DNA of 64,000 nucleotides from an uncultured Prevotella sp. GTDB taxonomy: Bacteria; Bacteroidota; Bacteroidia; Bacteroidales; Bacteroidaceae. Shown here piece by piece: positions 19,020 through 28,394 of this stretch (its first letter is position 1; each line of letters begins with the position of its first letter). The notes under the pieces are model-generated. The model was given only the letters and a program-made list of their open reading frames with translations. It was not told where the DNA came from and searched no databases. The stretch spans positions 1-64,000 of the forward strand of contig CAKQCV010000005.1 in assembly GCA_934217675.1 (NCBI GenBank). Direction: 5' to 3'. The position numbers were made by a program, and so were the translations under genes.

Positions 19020-20006
19020 TTATTTTTTATTACCCTTAGCAACTTTCTTTATAACTGCGGTCTTTGATGCTTTTTCTTTATTTACCACTTTAACCTCATT
19101 TTTTGTCTTAGGTTTCTCTATATCTACAAGCTCTACTGTAAAAATCAAAGCATCATAAGGCTTTATGTCGCGTCCTGCGCCACGCTCACCATAAGCCAGA
19201 TTGTAAGGAATATAAACTTCCCATTTGCTTCCCACAGGCATGAGCTGCAAAACCTCTGTCCAACCCTTGATTACTTGTGACACACCAAAGGTTGTGGTTT
19301 GCGGATTGCGCTTATAGCTACTGTCGAAGACTTTACCGTCAAGAGTCTTTCCTTCGTATTTCACAACAACACGATCTGTAGCCTTAGGCTTCTCGCCTGT
19401 ACCCTGAGTGAGCACCTTATATTGCAGTCCGTCAGGCAATGTAACAACGCCTTCTTTCTTTGCATTGGCAGCAAGAAAATCCTCACCCTCTTTCTTGTTC
19501 TTCATATTAATGCGGTCGATGTTACTCTTTACTGCATTGTTGAAGTAAGGTTTTGCTACAGAGTCTGCCAACACACTGTTGTCTTTCTTCAATGAAGCCA
19601 AGAAACCTTGGTTAAAGAGTTTTGTGTTGATAGAGTCATTACTGCTCTTGAACTCCTCTTTAAGATAAGGAATCATGCGGTTGTCAACCATATATGCAAT
19701 TTGCATACCTGTACCATATGCGTTCATATTGCTGGTAACGCCTTGTTTCAAAGCATCTTCAAAGCCACGGATAAAATCAGCCATGTCTTTATCTTCAATA
19801 CCAAAACTCTGCTTCAAATAAGGAAGCAGACCTTCTGTGCGTGCCATACCAGCTGCATAGCTAAGTGTGTCTGATGTTGTGCTCAACGAAACAGTCTCAA
19901 CCTTTTCTGCCTCTTTCTTGTCCTTTTTGTTCTTCTTTGCGGCATTAGCCGTAGTGAAAGCGCCACTCGCAATCACAGCGAGGGCAATCAGTAATGTCTT
20001 TTTCAT
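19020..20006 (-). CDS. FKBP-type peptidyl-prolyl isomerase, periplasmic
   Basis: The start at 20006 gives 328 residues with a clear Sec signal (MKKTLLIALAVIASGAF...ANA); a longer frame from 20069 is not needed. Mature protein: a Lys-rich linker, a helical FkpA-type dimerisation region (about 45-190, beginning TLSYAAGMARTEGL), an FKBP catalytic domain (about 195-300: VVKYEGKTLDGKVFDSS, QVIKGWTEVLQLMPVGSKW, YIPYNLAYGERGAG) and a basic tail (KKVAKGNKK). Such proteins fold exported proteins in the periplasm. It is the third of three FKBP genes in a row, 142 bp after the lipoprotein version. Confidence 0.92.
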   Translation of the reverse strand: MKKTLLIALAVIASGAFTTANAAKKNKKDKKEAEKVETVSLSTTSDTLSYAAGMARTEGLLPYLKQSFGIEDKDMADFIRGFEDALKQGVTSNMNAYGTGMQIAYMVDNRMIPYLKEEFKSSNDSINTKLFNQGFLASLKKDNSVLADSVAKPYFNNAVKSNIDRINMKNKKEGEDFLAANAKKEGVVTLPDGLQYKVLTQGTGEKPKATDRVVVKYEGKTLDGKVFDSSYKRNPQTTTFGVSQVIKGWTEVLQLMPVGSKWEVYIPYNLAYGERGAGRDIKPYDALIFTVELVDIEKPKTKNEVKVVNKEKASKTAVIKKVAKGNKK

Positions 20007-20092
20007 CTTATCAATATTTCTATTATAAAATATATTTATAAAAGTCATCCTATAAAATACTTGTTGCACAGCACGGTGTGCATAACAAACAA

Positions 20093-20129
20093 GAATTGGA
20101 GAAGCGCATCATACTCGTTTCCCCAATTC
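20093..20129 (-). terminator. Possible terminator between two FKBP genes
   Basis: Arms GAATTGG (20093-20099) and CCAATTC (20123-20129). On the minus strand they are followed by TTGTTTGTT. The stem is short, so readthrough is likely. Confidence 0.45.
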
Positions 20130-20148
20130 CAGTTATTTATGATTTCTA

Positions 20149-21117
20149 TTATTTCTGCTTTGCCTGTGCGGCCTTGACAGCTGCCTCAATCTTTGCTTTC
20201 TGCTCTGGAGTCAACTGCTGACCCTGTGCTGCAGGCTGCTCAGCGCTCTTCTCTATGCTGATGAGCTGTATCTTGAAGATAAGAGTAGAGAATGGCTTTA
20301 TATTACCTTGGTCACGAGAACCATATGCCAAATTCTGAGGAATAACAACTTCCCAAGTACTTCCTACAGGCATATTCTTCAGTGCCTCTGTAAATCCTGG
20401 AATAACCTGGTTAACCTGGAATGTAACAGGATCCTTACGCTCGAAACTACTGTCGAACACTTTGCCATCAATAGTTTTTCCCTCATACATCAACTTAACT
20501 GTAGATGTTACTGTTGGAACTTCGCCTGTACCTTCTGTCAGCACCTTATAGTATACTCCGCCTTTCAATTTCTTAACGCCTGCACCTTTGCTGTATTTTG
20601 CAACAAAAGCCTCGTTCTGCTTCTTGTATGCTCCATACTGCTTGGTCATAGCCTCATCTTTTATCTCCTGCATCTTGGTTTGAGCAATTTGCTGAGCCTG
20701 TTCAACAGTCATGAGTCCTTTCTTGCCTGTTGTTCCACTGATGAAACCAGCCATAAAGTTCTTCAAAGAAATAGTCTTTGTTGAATCCTCTCCAAACAGT
20801 TCGTGGTTAATGCCGCGAACCATCTGGTTTGAAATCTGCTGACCAATTTGAATACCAGCATAGTAAGCAGCCTTCTTCTTGTCGTCACCAGCATTTGCAC
20901 CTTCGTTTAATCCCTTTATAAACTCATCGATGTATGCTGTATCAACACCGAGGTTGCTAACCAAGTAGTCTTTCAGTCCTTGAGTCTGTGCCATACCTAT
21001 AGCATAACTCAAAGAGTCTACATTGTTCTTGAGGTCTGCTTTAGGAGTAGACTTTCCGCAAGAAGCGAAACCTGCGGCTACAATAGCTGCCGCAGCGAGT
21101 AATGTGATTTTTTTCAT
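20149..21117 (-). CDS. FKBP-type peptidyl-prolyl isomerase, lipoprotein
   Basis: 322 residues with a lipoprotein signal (GFASC, acceptor Cys20). A helical FkpA-like N-terminal region (about 30-180, with DSLSYAIGMAQTQGL) is followed by an FKBP domain (about 185-290: VKLMYEGKTIDGKVFDSS, QVIPGFTEALKNMPVGSTW, VIPQNLAYGSR) and an Ala/Gln/Lys-rich tail. It is the membrane-anchored member of the trio. The shared pattern with the flanking genes shows they arose by duplication. It lies 60 bp downstream of the signal-less FKBP gene. Confidence 0.93.
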   Translation of the reverse strand: MKKITLLAAAAIVAAGFASCGKSTPKADLKNNVDSLSYAIGMAQTQGLKDYLVSNLGVDTAYIDEFIKGLNEGANAGDDKKKAAYYAGIQIGQQISNQMVRGINHELFGEDSTKTISLKNFMAGFISGTTGKKGLMTVEQAQQIAQTKMQEIKDEAMTKQYGAYKKQNEAFVAKYSKGAGVKKLKGGVYYKVLTEGTGEVPTVTSTVKLMYEGKTIDGKVFDSSFERKDPVTFQVNQVIPGFTEALKNMPVGSTWEVVIPQNLAYGSRDQGNIKPFSTLIFKIQLISIEKSAEQPAAQGQQLTPEQKAKIEAAVKAAQAKQK

Positions 21118-21177
21118 CTTATATTTTTTATTTTTTTAAGTTCGATATATTCAGCAACAAGTCTTTGCCAAGGTTTA

Positions 21178-21783
21178 CTACATTACCTCTATCAGCTCAA
21201 CATCGAAAATCAATGTTGCAAAAGGAGGAATAGATGCCCCAGCTCCACTTTCGCCGTATGCAAGGATATAAGGAATGAAGAAACGATATTTTGCACCCTC
21301 CTGCATAAGCTGTAGTCCTTCTGTCCATCCTGGAATAACTTGATTGAGAGGAAATACTGCAGGTTCGCCACGCTGTACACTGCTGTCAAAAACCTGTCCG
21401 TTAATAAGGAAGCCCTCATAGTGGCACTTCACTTTGTCTGTAGCTTTTGGTTTCTTTCCGTTACCCTCTTTCAGAACCATATACTGCAATCCGCTTGGCA
21501 GAGTAATAACACCCTCTTTTTTTGCATTTTCTTTCAGGTAAGCTTCTCCCTCAGCCTTTGCCATCTTTCCCTGCTCGGCACGCTGAGCGTTAATACGCTC
21601 CTCCTGCTGGCGGAAATATTCCTGTACGATAGCCTGTGCGTCTTTATGAGGAACTTTCAGTTCATTTCCGTTGATAACATCTTTGATTGCTGTTGCGAAA
21701 TCATCAATATTCAGGTCTGATGCGCCCATCTGAGCCAATTGCTGACCAATGCCCAAACCAAGGGCGTAGCTAACTTTGTCCAT
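21178..21783 (-). CDS. FKBP-type peptidyl-prolyl isomerase without signal peptide
   Basis: 201 residues starting directly with MDKVSYALGLGIGQQLAQMG, the same helical dimerisation motif as its two neighbours but with no export signal, so it is probably cytosolic. The FKBP domain occupies roughly 105-201 (VKCHYEGFLINGQVFDSS, QVIPGWTEGLQLMQEGAKY, FIPYILAYGESGAG) and ends with LIFDVELIEVM. A -7 box TAACTTTG on the minus strand (21877-21870) may start transcription of all three genes. Confidence 0.92.
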   Translation of the reverse strand: MDKVSYALGLGIGQQLAQMGASDLNIDDFATAIKDVINGNELKVPHKDAQAIVQEYFRQQEERINAQRAEQGKMAKAEGEAYLKENAKKEGVITLPSGLQYMVLKEGNGKKPKATDKVKCHYEGFLINGQVFDSSVQRGEPAVFPLNQVIPGWTEGLQLMQEGAKYRFFIPYILAYGESGAGASIPPFATLIFDVELIEVM

Positions 21784-22036
21784 TTACTTGTCTTTATGTA
21801 TAAATAATATAACTAATACTTTTTAAATAAATTTGCAGAATACGATACATGTATTCAAACAAAAGCGCACAAAGTTACTACTTTTATCTGACTAAGTGCA
21901 CAGTATTAAAGAAAAAACGCTAATTTTGTGCATTGTTAAAGTATTTTCCGGTAAAAAAATCACGATTATGCAATAACAATATTACACGGTATATATTATA
22001 TATGCATAAGAGAATTAGTATAAAAAGTTGAAAGAC

Positions 22037-22738
22037 ATGAAGAAAATAGTAGTGCTTACAGGTGCGGGGATGTCTGCCGAAAGTGGATTGAGTACATTCC
22101 GCGATGCTGACGGCCTTTGGGAAAATTACCCCGTGAGCCGTGTTGCCACCCATGAAGGATGGGAGGCAGACCCTTATTATGTTAATGACTTCTACAATAT
22201 GCTCCGTGGAAAACTCGTTGCTGCAAAGCCTAACCGGGGACATGAACTGGTGGCAGAGTTGCAAAATAAGTATAATGTATGCGTGGTTACACAGAATGTG
22301 GATAACTTGCACGAGATGGCAGGATCAAAAAATGTTATACATCTTCACGGAGAACTGATGAAAGTGTGCTCATCAAGAGACCCTTACAATCCTCATTTCA
22401 TAAAAACCCTTACATCTCAAAAACTTACTGTGGAACATGGAGAAAAAGCTGGCGACGGCTCATTGTTGCGCCCGTTTATAGTTTTCTTTGGAGAAAGTGT
22501 GCCTATGATAGAGCCAGCGATAGAAGAGGTTCAGACTGCTGATATATTTATTATAATAGGTACGTCACTTAATGTATATCCTGCAGCAGGGCTGATTGAA
22601 TACGTGAAACCAGGCACGCCAGTTTTTCTTATTGATCCGAAACCTACTCGCGCTGGAGGACCCCACAACATTCACCAAATCGTGAAAGGGGCATCTGCAG
22701 GAATGGAAGAACTAACAAAGATACTATTAAAAGAATAG
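22037..22738 (+). CDS. Sir2-family NAD-dependent deacylase lacking the zinc cysteines
   Basis: From the ATG at 22037 the protein has 233 residues; an in-frame TTG nine bases upstream is possible but less likely. Sirtuin motifs are complete: LTGAGMSAESGLSTFRD (7-23), TQNVDNLHEMAG (85-96), catalytic His104 in HLHGEL, FFGESVP, and IIGTSLNVYPAAG. Sirtuins remove acyl groups from lysines using NAD. The stretch after His104, where most sirtuins have two CxxC pairs for structural zinc, contains only one cysteine, so zinc binding is probably absent. At the CobB/SIRT5 Tyr-x-x-Arg desuccinylase position the sequence is FYNMLR. It precedes the OPT transporter by 24 bp. Confidence 0.92.
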   Translation: MKKIVVLTGAGMSAESGLSTFRDADGLWENYPVSRVATHEGWEADPYYVNDFYNMLRGKLVAAKPNRGHELVAELQNKYNVCVVTQNVDNLHEMAGSKNVIHLHGELMKVCSSRDPYNPHFIKTLTSQKLTVEHGEKAGDGSLLRPFIVFFGESVPMIEPAIEEVQTADIFIIIGTSLNVYPAAGLIEYVKPGTPVFLIDPKPTRAGGPHNIHQIVKGASAGMEELTKILLKE

Positions 22739-22762
22739 GAAATAATAAAAACAAAAATATAA

Positions 22763-24748
22763 ATGGAAAAAAACGAAAACATGCAATTGCCCGAAAATGC
22801 TTTTCGGGAGTTGAAGAACGGAGAGAGCTATGAGCCGATAATGAGTCCGAAAAAGGTTTATCCAGAGGTAAATCTATGGTCTGTAACTTGGGGTATACTC
22901 ATGACGATGCTCTTCTCTGCTGCCGCTGCTTATCTCGGACTGAAAGTTGGACAGGTATTTGAAGCTGCTATTCCTATTGCCATCATTGCAGTGGGAGTAT
23001 CAACAGCATCCAAGCGAAATAAGGCTCTTGGAGAAAATGTTATCATACAAAGTATCGGAGCCTGTTCTGGGGCAGTGGTGGCAGGTGCTATTTTTACCCT
23101 ACCTGCGATATATATACTACAGGCTAAGTATCCGGAGATGAGCGTATCGTTCTTTAAGATATTCCTCAGTTCGCTACTTGGCGGTATCATCGGTATTTTG
23201 TTTCTTATACCATTCCGCAAATACTTTGTCAGCGATATGCACGGAAAATATCCTTTCCCGGAAGCTACAGCTACAACACAGGTACTCGTGTCTGGAGCAA
23301 AAGGCGGTAGTCAGGCAAAGCCGTTGCTGCTTGCCGGTATTGTTGGAGGATTGTATGATTTTGTCGTTGCAACATTCGGATGGTGGAACGAAAATTTTAC
23401 AACACGTGTAATCAGTATTGGCGAAACTCTTGCCGACAAGGCTAAACTTGTGTTTAAAGTAAACACTGGTGCTGCGGTATTCGGTCTTGGATATATTGTC
23501 GGTCTAAAATACGCTTTCATCATAACACTTGGCTCACTCGCTGTATGGTGGGTTCTTGTGCCGGGAATGTCAATAATATTCCACGACCAAGTGTTGAACC
23601 TATGGAATCCGGAATTGACACAAGCCGTGGGAAGCATGAGTCCTGAAGAGATATTCAAGTATTATGGCAAGAGTATCGGTATTGGAGGAATTGCTATGGC
23701 TGGTATCATTGGTATTATTAAGAGTTGGGGCATTATTAAGGGTGCTGTTTCTCTTGCAGCAAAGGAAATGAAAGGAAAAGGTGGTGCCGAAGCAGATGTG
23801 CCACGCACCCAGCGTGACATATCTTTCAAGATTATCGCTGTAGGTTCTATTGTTACTATACTTGTAACCTTTGGATTCTTCTTGTTCGGAGTTATGGACG
23901 GAAACTTGCTCTTTGCAGTAGTCGGTATTCTACTTGTTGCCATAATTGCTTTTCTCTTTACAACTGTGGCTGCCAATGCGATAGCTATCGTTGGAAGCAA
24001 TCCTGTATCAGGAATGACACTTATGACCCTCATTCTTGCATCTGTTGTAATGGTTGCCGTAGGACTGAGAGGCACAGGAGGTATGGTTGCTGCACTAATT
24101 ATGGGCGGTGTGGTTTGTACGGCTCTGTCTATGGCAGGAGCATTCATCACCGACCTGAAAATTGGCTACTGGTTGGGTACAACACCTAAGAAGCAGGAAA
24201 CTTGGAAATTCCTTGGCACTCTTGTTTCTGCAGCAACAGTAGGTGGAGTTATGATGTTGCTCAATGATACCTATGGCTTTGCCAGCGGACAGCTTGCAGC
24301 ACCTCAGGCTAATGCCATGGCTGCAGTTATTGACCCGCTTATGAATGGTGTGCGCGCTCCGTGGGAGCTGTATGGATTAGGAGCATTGATAGCAATAATT
24401 CTCACATATTTCAAAATTCCAGCACTTGCTTTCGCTCTCGGAATGTTCATTCCTCTTGAACTTAACACCCCATTGCTCGTTGGTGGTGCAATAAATTGGT
24501 TCGTCACAACTCGCTCAAAGAATGCAGAGACAAACAAGGCACGTGGCGAGAAAGGAACACTTATTGCAAGTGGATTTATTGCCGGTGGTGCTTTAATGGG
24601 AGTTGTAAGTGCTTTACTGAGATTCTCTGGAATACAATTTGATTACGAGGCTTGGTGGAACAACGCATGGTCAGAAATTTTGTCTCTTGTTGCTTATGCT
24701 TTGCTCATTATTTATTTTATATGGGCAACAAAAGTAAAAGACAAATAA
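22763..24748 (+). CDS. OPT family oligopeptide transporter
   Basis: A 661-residue inner-membrane protein with about 14-16 hydrophobic helices. It has OPT-family features near the start (NLWSVTWGILMTMLFSAAAAYLGLKVGQ, quoted here in parts: NLWSVTWG and YLGLKVGQVFEAAIP), HGKYPFPEATA, and a C-terminal ALAFALGMFIPLELNTPLL. OPT proteins import peptides or metal chelates by proton symport. It probably shares a transcript with the sirtuin gene 24 bp upstream. A strong hairpin follows at 24824. Substrate is unknown. Confidence 0.94.
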   Translation: MEKNENMQLPENAFRELKNGESYEPIMSPKKVYPEVNLWSVTWGILMTMLFSAAAAYLGLKVGQVFEAAIPIAIIAVGVSTASKRNKALGENVIIQSIGACSGAVVAGAIFTLPAIYILQAKYPEMSVSFFKIFLSSLLGGIIGILFLIPFRKYFVSDMHGKYPFPEATATTQVLVSGAKGGSQAKPLLLAGIVGGLYDFVVATFGWWNENFTTRVISIGETLADKAKLVFKVNTGAAVFGLGYIVGLKYAFIITLGSLAVWWVLVPGMSIIFHDQVLNLWNPELTQAVGSMSPEEIFKYYGKSIGIGGIAMAGIIGIIKSWGIIKGAVSLAAKEMKGKGGAEADVPRTQRDISFKIIAVGSIVTILVTFGFFLFGVMDGNLLFAVVGILLVAIIAFLFTTVAANAIAIVGSNPVSGMTLMTLILASVVMVAVGLRGTGGMVAALIMGGVVCTALSMAGAFITDLKIGYWLGTTPKKQETWKFLGTLVSAATVGGVMMLLNDTYGFASGQLAAPQANAMAAVIDPLMNGVRAPWELYGLGALIAIILTYFKIPALAFALGMFIPLELNTPLLVGGAINWFVTTRSKNAETNKARGEKGTLIASGFIAGGALMGVVSALLRFSGIQFDYEAWWNNAWSEILSLVAYALLIIYFIWATKVKDK

Positions 24749-25172
24749 AAATGTACTATAAAGCTGAAGATGAATAATCTTTATAAGCACAAGGAATTCA
24801 AGTTTTTTACTTAACAACAACAGTTATTTCAGATTTGCACTTTTTCGCAAATCTGAAATAATTGTACAATAAAGTCTTAACCTACAACTTACTGCTAATT
24901 TGAGCAGTAGACCATAACGAAACAGAATTTAATACATAAAAGCACATGGAATTTTGTCAACATTTAGCAAAATAGAACACTATTATGAAAGAATAGAAGT
25001 ATAAAAAATTCATCGTAAAGAACCTTTTTTATAAGATTTGGAGTAACTTTGCACTTTGTTATTTATTTTTTGTTCAGTTGCCAATTTTTGTTTATAAAGC
25101 TATTTATTGAGAAATAATTATTGTATACGATTCAGGAAACAGGCAACATGACAGTTATTAAAAATTAAAATT
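24749..25172. other. Intergenic region, OPT gene to PCMD protein
   Basis: 424 bp without a gene. It holds a 15-bp hairpin at 24824-24861 and, nearer the next gene, a -7 box TAACTTTG at 25044-25051 that would give a leader of about 115 nt. No clear TTTG lies at the right distance upstream. Confidence 0.6.
24824..24861 (+). terminator. Hairpin after the OPT gene
   Basis: Perfect 15-bp arms (24824-24838 and 24847-24861; TTATTTCAGATTTGC and complement), 8-nt loop. It lies 75 bp past the OPT stop. No strong T tract follows, so it may be a processing or stability hairpin. Confidence 0.55.
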
Positions 25173-27554
25173 ATGAAGAAAAATTACGCTCTATTGTTAT
25201 TGAGTGCTGCTGCGCTAACAGCAAATGCACAGCAGATTGACGGTGACTTTGACGCAACATGGGAGGATTGCATTCCCTATGACAGCAAAGGAGGAACAAA
25301 TGCTTTTGGAACACAGCCACAGGGATGGCACGTATCTAATGTTTTCGTAAATAAATATGTTGCAAAATGCCAGATAGCTACATCAGTTACAGGTAGCAAC
25401 GGGGAAGGACAAGCTGTTAAACTCACAAATGGTGATTTGTTTACTAATGGAATACCTGCTTATCTTACTCTCGGAACTCCTTATGCTACAGCAGAAGGTC
25501 TTACTGCAACAAATCCTGACGGAGGAACTTTTGGAGGAAAGAGCTTTACATATCATCCTGATGCCATAAGCTTCGATTACCAGAGAGACAACTCTAAAGG
25601 CGATGAAAATGCTATCGTTGTGGCTTATCTGTGGAATGGAACATGGTCGCAAGCTAATGTGCCTGCAAATACGGTATTAAGCGGTTCTGCCAACAAAATA
25701 ACGATGGAGAACCGTGAACGTAACATTCTGAATATCCCAACAGCTACGGGAGGTGATGTGACTACTACTGAGGGGGCAACCCTTGTGGCTGTAGTAAACG
25801 ACACTATAAAGGAAAGTACAAACAACGAGTGGGTAAACAAGACTGTTGAGTTCAAGTATAATGATGCATCTGCAAAGGTTGAGAACATCAATGTCATTTT
25901 CTCGGCAAACGATTATTTTGCTGACCGCACTTCTATCGTTAAAGGAAACTCTCTTAGCGTAGATAATGTGAAACTCGTCTACTATCATGCTCTATCTTCT
26001 CTAACTGCTACTGATAACGATGGTAATGACGTTGAGTTGGATTTCAATCCAGAAACACTTAATTATACCGTAAACTCTACTTTTGATGAGTATTGGACGG
26101 AGGTGAAATACACCAAAAAAGGTGTTGGTGCAACTGTTGATGCAGAATATAACGCTGAAACTGCACAGTATATAATTACTGTGAAAGGTGAGGATTATGA
26201 CGAGAATACAAATCCTGATGCTGTAACGGTATATACTATACAATACCAAAAGGCAGCTCCTACCCTATCATCACTAATTGTGGCAGGACATGAATTCATG
26301 TCAGCTGGTTCCACTAACACAGAATTTACAGCAACAGGAAAATGCTATGCCGATGAGATTTCATATACGGCTTCTTCTGAGAATGCAAAGGTAGAGGCTG
26401 ATTATGACGAGGCATCACAGATTCTTACCGTTAACGTAAGCGAACAAGGTGCACCATCAACAGTATATACTATAACATTTGAAGGCAAACAGAATAATTT
26501 CTTCTACCAAGTTCCTAACTCAAGCTTTGAGGATTGGACTGACAACAGTGATGGCAGCAATGCCAAGCTCGCAAAGGGATGGAATTCATTTGATACTGCG
26601 TGTGGACTATATTCTACATTTGCCTCAATGTCGCCAATGCCTGAAAAGATTGATGGATATAAGGGTTATGGCGTGCGTATCTCATCCAAAGACCTTTGGG
26701 TTGCATATGCTAACGGAAATCTAACAACTGGTAAAATCAGTATGGGAAGCTATGAGCCTACTGATGCAACAAACTTTAATTTCACCGACCGTACCGATGT
26801 GAACAGCAATTTGCGTGCAGCTGGTTTACCTGATGCTTTTGAAGTTTATGCTCGTTTCACTCCTGGAACATTGAAGAATGGCGTAGACGCTAATCTACAA
26901 GGACGTGTGCAGGTTATTATGCATACAGACGCACCTTATCATGATCCAGAATTACCAGAGTTGGCTGACAAGAAAGACGCTTCTGCTTTTGTTCTGATTC
27001 CTCCAACAGAAGAATGGACAAAATTCACAGGTGAATTCAAGTATGAAAGCAATACTATTGATGCTGATGTAGACCATTATTACTTGGTGTCTGCCACAAC
27101 AAACCCTGTTCCTGGAGCATCAAAGGATGATAAACTGGATCTTGACGAATTACGCTTCATTTACTACAATACTTTGGCAGATATCAGCTTTAACGGAAAG
27201 ACTATTGAAGGTTTTGACCCTAATAAATTCGAGTATGCTATAGACGAAGACATAGAAGATGCAGAGTATTTATTTGATATAAAACCTGCTGGCTTTGGTG
27301 CAAGCACATATACTGAAATAAACCACGAGACAGGTATTGTAACAATTTATGTTGCAGGCAATAATATAGAGGAGGATCCTTCTAACAAGAATATCTATAC
27401 TGTTAAATTTAAAAAGTCTACAACTGGCATTGACACAATTTCTGCCGATAAGGCTGCTAACCATAAGGTTTATACTCTTAATGGAGTTCGTGTAAACGGT
27501 AAGCCTGCTGCAGGAATATATATAGTTGACGGAAAGAAGATGACTGTAAAGTAA
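25173..27554 (+). CDS. Surface protein with PCMD-like and cadherin-like domains and a T9SS tail
   Basis: 793 residues. Signal peptide cleaved at ...LTANA, leaving Gln-Gln at the mature N-terminus. Two PCMD-like (putative carbohydrate metabolism) regions are visible, about 22-270 (ending LSVDNVKLVYY) and about 445-665 (starting PNSSFEDWTD, ending LDLDELRFIYY). Each is followed by cadherin-like beta-sandwich repeats (SSLTATDNDGN...VYTIQYQK, LSSLIVAGHEF...VYTITFEGK, DISFNGKTIEGF...IYTVKFKK). The last 45 residues (TGIDTISAD, VYTLNGVRV, GIYIVDGKKMTVK) look like a short T9SS sorting domain. It is probably displayed on the cell surface and may bind glycans; the binding role is inferred from family names only. 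A strong terminator follows. Confidence 0.8.
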   Translation: MKKNYALLLLSAAALTANAQQIDGDFDATWEDCIPYDSKGGTNAFGTQPQGWHVSNVFVNKYVAKCQIATSVTGSNGEGQAVKLTNGDLFTNGIPAYLTLGTPYATAEGLTATNPDGGTFGGKSFTYHPDAISFDYQRDNSKGDENAIVVAYLWNGTWSQANVPANTVLSGSANKITMENRERNILNIPTATGGDVTTTEGATLVAVVNDTIKESTNNEWVNKTVEFKYNDASAKVENINVIFSANDYFADRTSIVKGNSLSVDNVKLVYYHALSSLTATDNDGNDVELDFNPETLNYTVNSTFDEYWTEVKYTKKGVGATVDAEYNAETAQYIITVKGEDYDENTNPDAVTVYTIQYQKAAPTLSSLIVAGHEFMSAGSTNTEFTATGKCYADEISYTASSENAKVEADYDEASQILTVNVSEQGAPSTVYTITFEGKQNNFFYQVPNSSFEDWTDNSDGSNAKLAKGWNSFDTACGLYSTFASMSPMPEKIDGYKGYGVRISSKDLWVAYANGNLTTGKISMGSYEPTDATNFNFTDRTDVNSNLRAAGLPDAFEVYARFTPGTLKNGVDANLQGRVQVIMHTDAPYHDPELPELADKKDASAFVLIPPTEEWTKFTGEFKYESNTIDADVDHYYLVSATTNPVPGASKDDKLDLDELRFIYYNTLADISFNGKTIEGFDPNKFEYAIDEDIEDAEYLFDIKPAGFGASTYTEINHETGIVTIYVAGNNIEEDPSNKNIYTVKFKKSTTGIDTISADKAANHKVYTLNGVRVNGKPAAGIYIVDGKKMTVK

Positions 27555-27577
27555 TTACAGTTTCTATAAGATAAACA

Positions 27578-27620
27578 TAAGAAATGGTATTTCCTTTTAA
27601 TTTGGAAATACCATTTCTTA
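27578..27620 (+). terminator. Terminator of the PCMD/T9SS gene
   Basis: Perfect 17-bp arms (27578-27594, 27604-27620; TAAGAAATGGTATTTCC and complement) with a 9-nt loop, 24 bp after the stop and followed by TTTTATAAT. Confidence 0.85.
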
Positions 27621-27832
27621 TTTTATAATACATCTATATAATCTTTATAGTTCAATAAAGCTACACATATAAAAGTAAAATTCATTCTGAATATGGATTG
27701 ATAAAATCCATAATGGAATAAAAAAAAACCGCAGAACATTTGTATCTTTGAACAACCACAAACAAAACTACAGATATGAACAGCAAAACAGGAGTATTTT
27801 ACTTTAACATATATTCACAAAATTCATACCAC

Positions 27833-27951
27833 TTTGCGCCACTTGCGCCACTTGCGCCATTGCGCCAAATTAGTAAAACAGTATAAAAACACTATATTTT
27901 AGCTATTTGGCTATTTTGGCGCAATGGCGCAAGTGGCGCAAGTGACGCAAA
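27833..27951. repeat. Giant near-perfect hairpin of GGCGCAAGT units
   Basis: Two 37-nt arms, 27833-27869 and 27915-27951, are complementary at 36 of 37 positions (one G to A in the last unit). A 45-nt AT-rich loop separates them. Each arm contains four GGCGC-type units spaced 8, 9 and 9 bp apart. The right arm and its flank match the sequence at 33-77. Transcribed from either side it would fold into a very stable stem. No gene explains it. Confidence 0.85.
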
Positions 27952-28256
27952 TTTTGTATAAATAAGTTAAAAGCCAACAAATAGGAAACAGTATTTAAAA
28001 TAGTATATGTTTGTAGTATCTACAACCTGACAGATAGCACTCTGGAAAAAAGATGGTAGATTTTAAACATATAGCCAACGTTTTCGGTGGCTTGACATTA
28101 CGGATTATGCGTGTAAAGCCACCGCTTCAAGACACCTTCAAAGTACTTAACAAAAAACTATACTCCAATACAACAATAAGGTCGTCATACTACAGGCAAA
28201 GAACAATAAACCTGCCCATACCAAAGAGTTGCTGTATTATTCACAGAGTTATTACT

Positions 28257-28297
28257 TCTTTCCCCTCCTCCTTATAGTAACGGGGGAGGGGAAGAAT
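28257..28297. terminator. GC-rich imperfect hairpin
   Basis: TTCTTTCCCCTCCTCC paired imperfectly with GGGGGAGGGGAAGAA around a short loop. A similar C-rich/G-rich pair lies at 185-226 near the other GGCGCAAGT repeat. It may act as a terminator, but its main interest is the repeated association. Confidence 0.45.
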
Positions 28298-28394
28298 TTA
28301 ATCAAAAAAATTGAGTTTATAATTTTTCATCATTCCAAGAAACGGAAGGACTAAAAGTTAGACATCCGGGGTTAGCCGAATACAAACCAATATA

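Larger units (their letters stand above)
27555..28394. other. 840-bp non-coding stretch with several palindromes
   Basis: Contains, in order: the terminator of the PCMD gene, an orphan -7 box TATCTTTG (27743-27750), the giant GGCGCAAGT hairpin (27833-27951), a small hairpin with 9-bp arms CGGTGGCTT (28085-28093) and AAGCCACCG (28116-28124), and a GC-rich stem near 28257-28297. Open frames here (for example 28053-28277) have no recognisable protein features. Confidence 0.6.

Noticed and set aside
28053-28277. 74-codon open frame between the giant hairpin and the BspA-like gene
   Set aside because: No domain, signal or family resemblance, and it reads through two hairpins.
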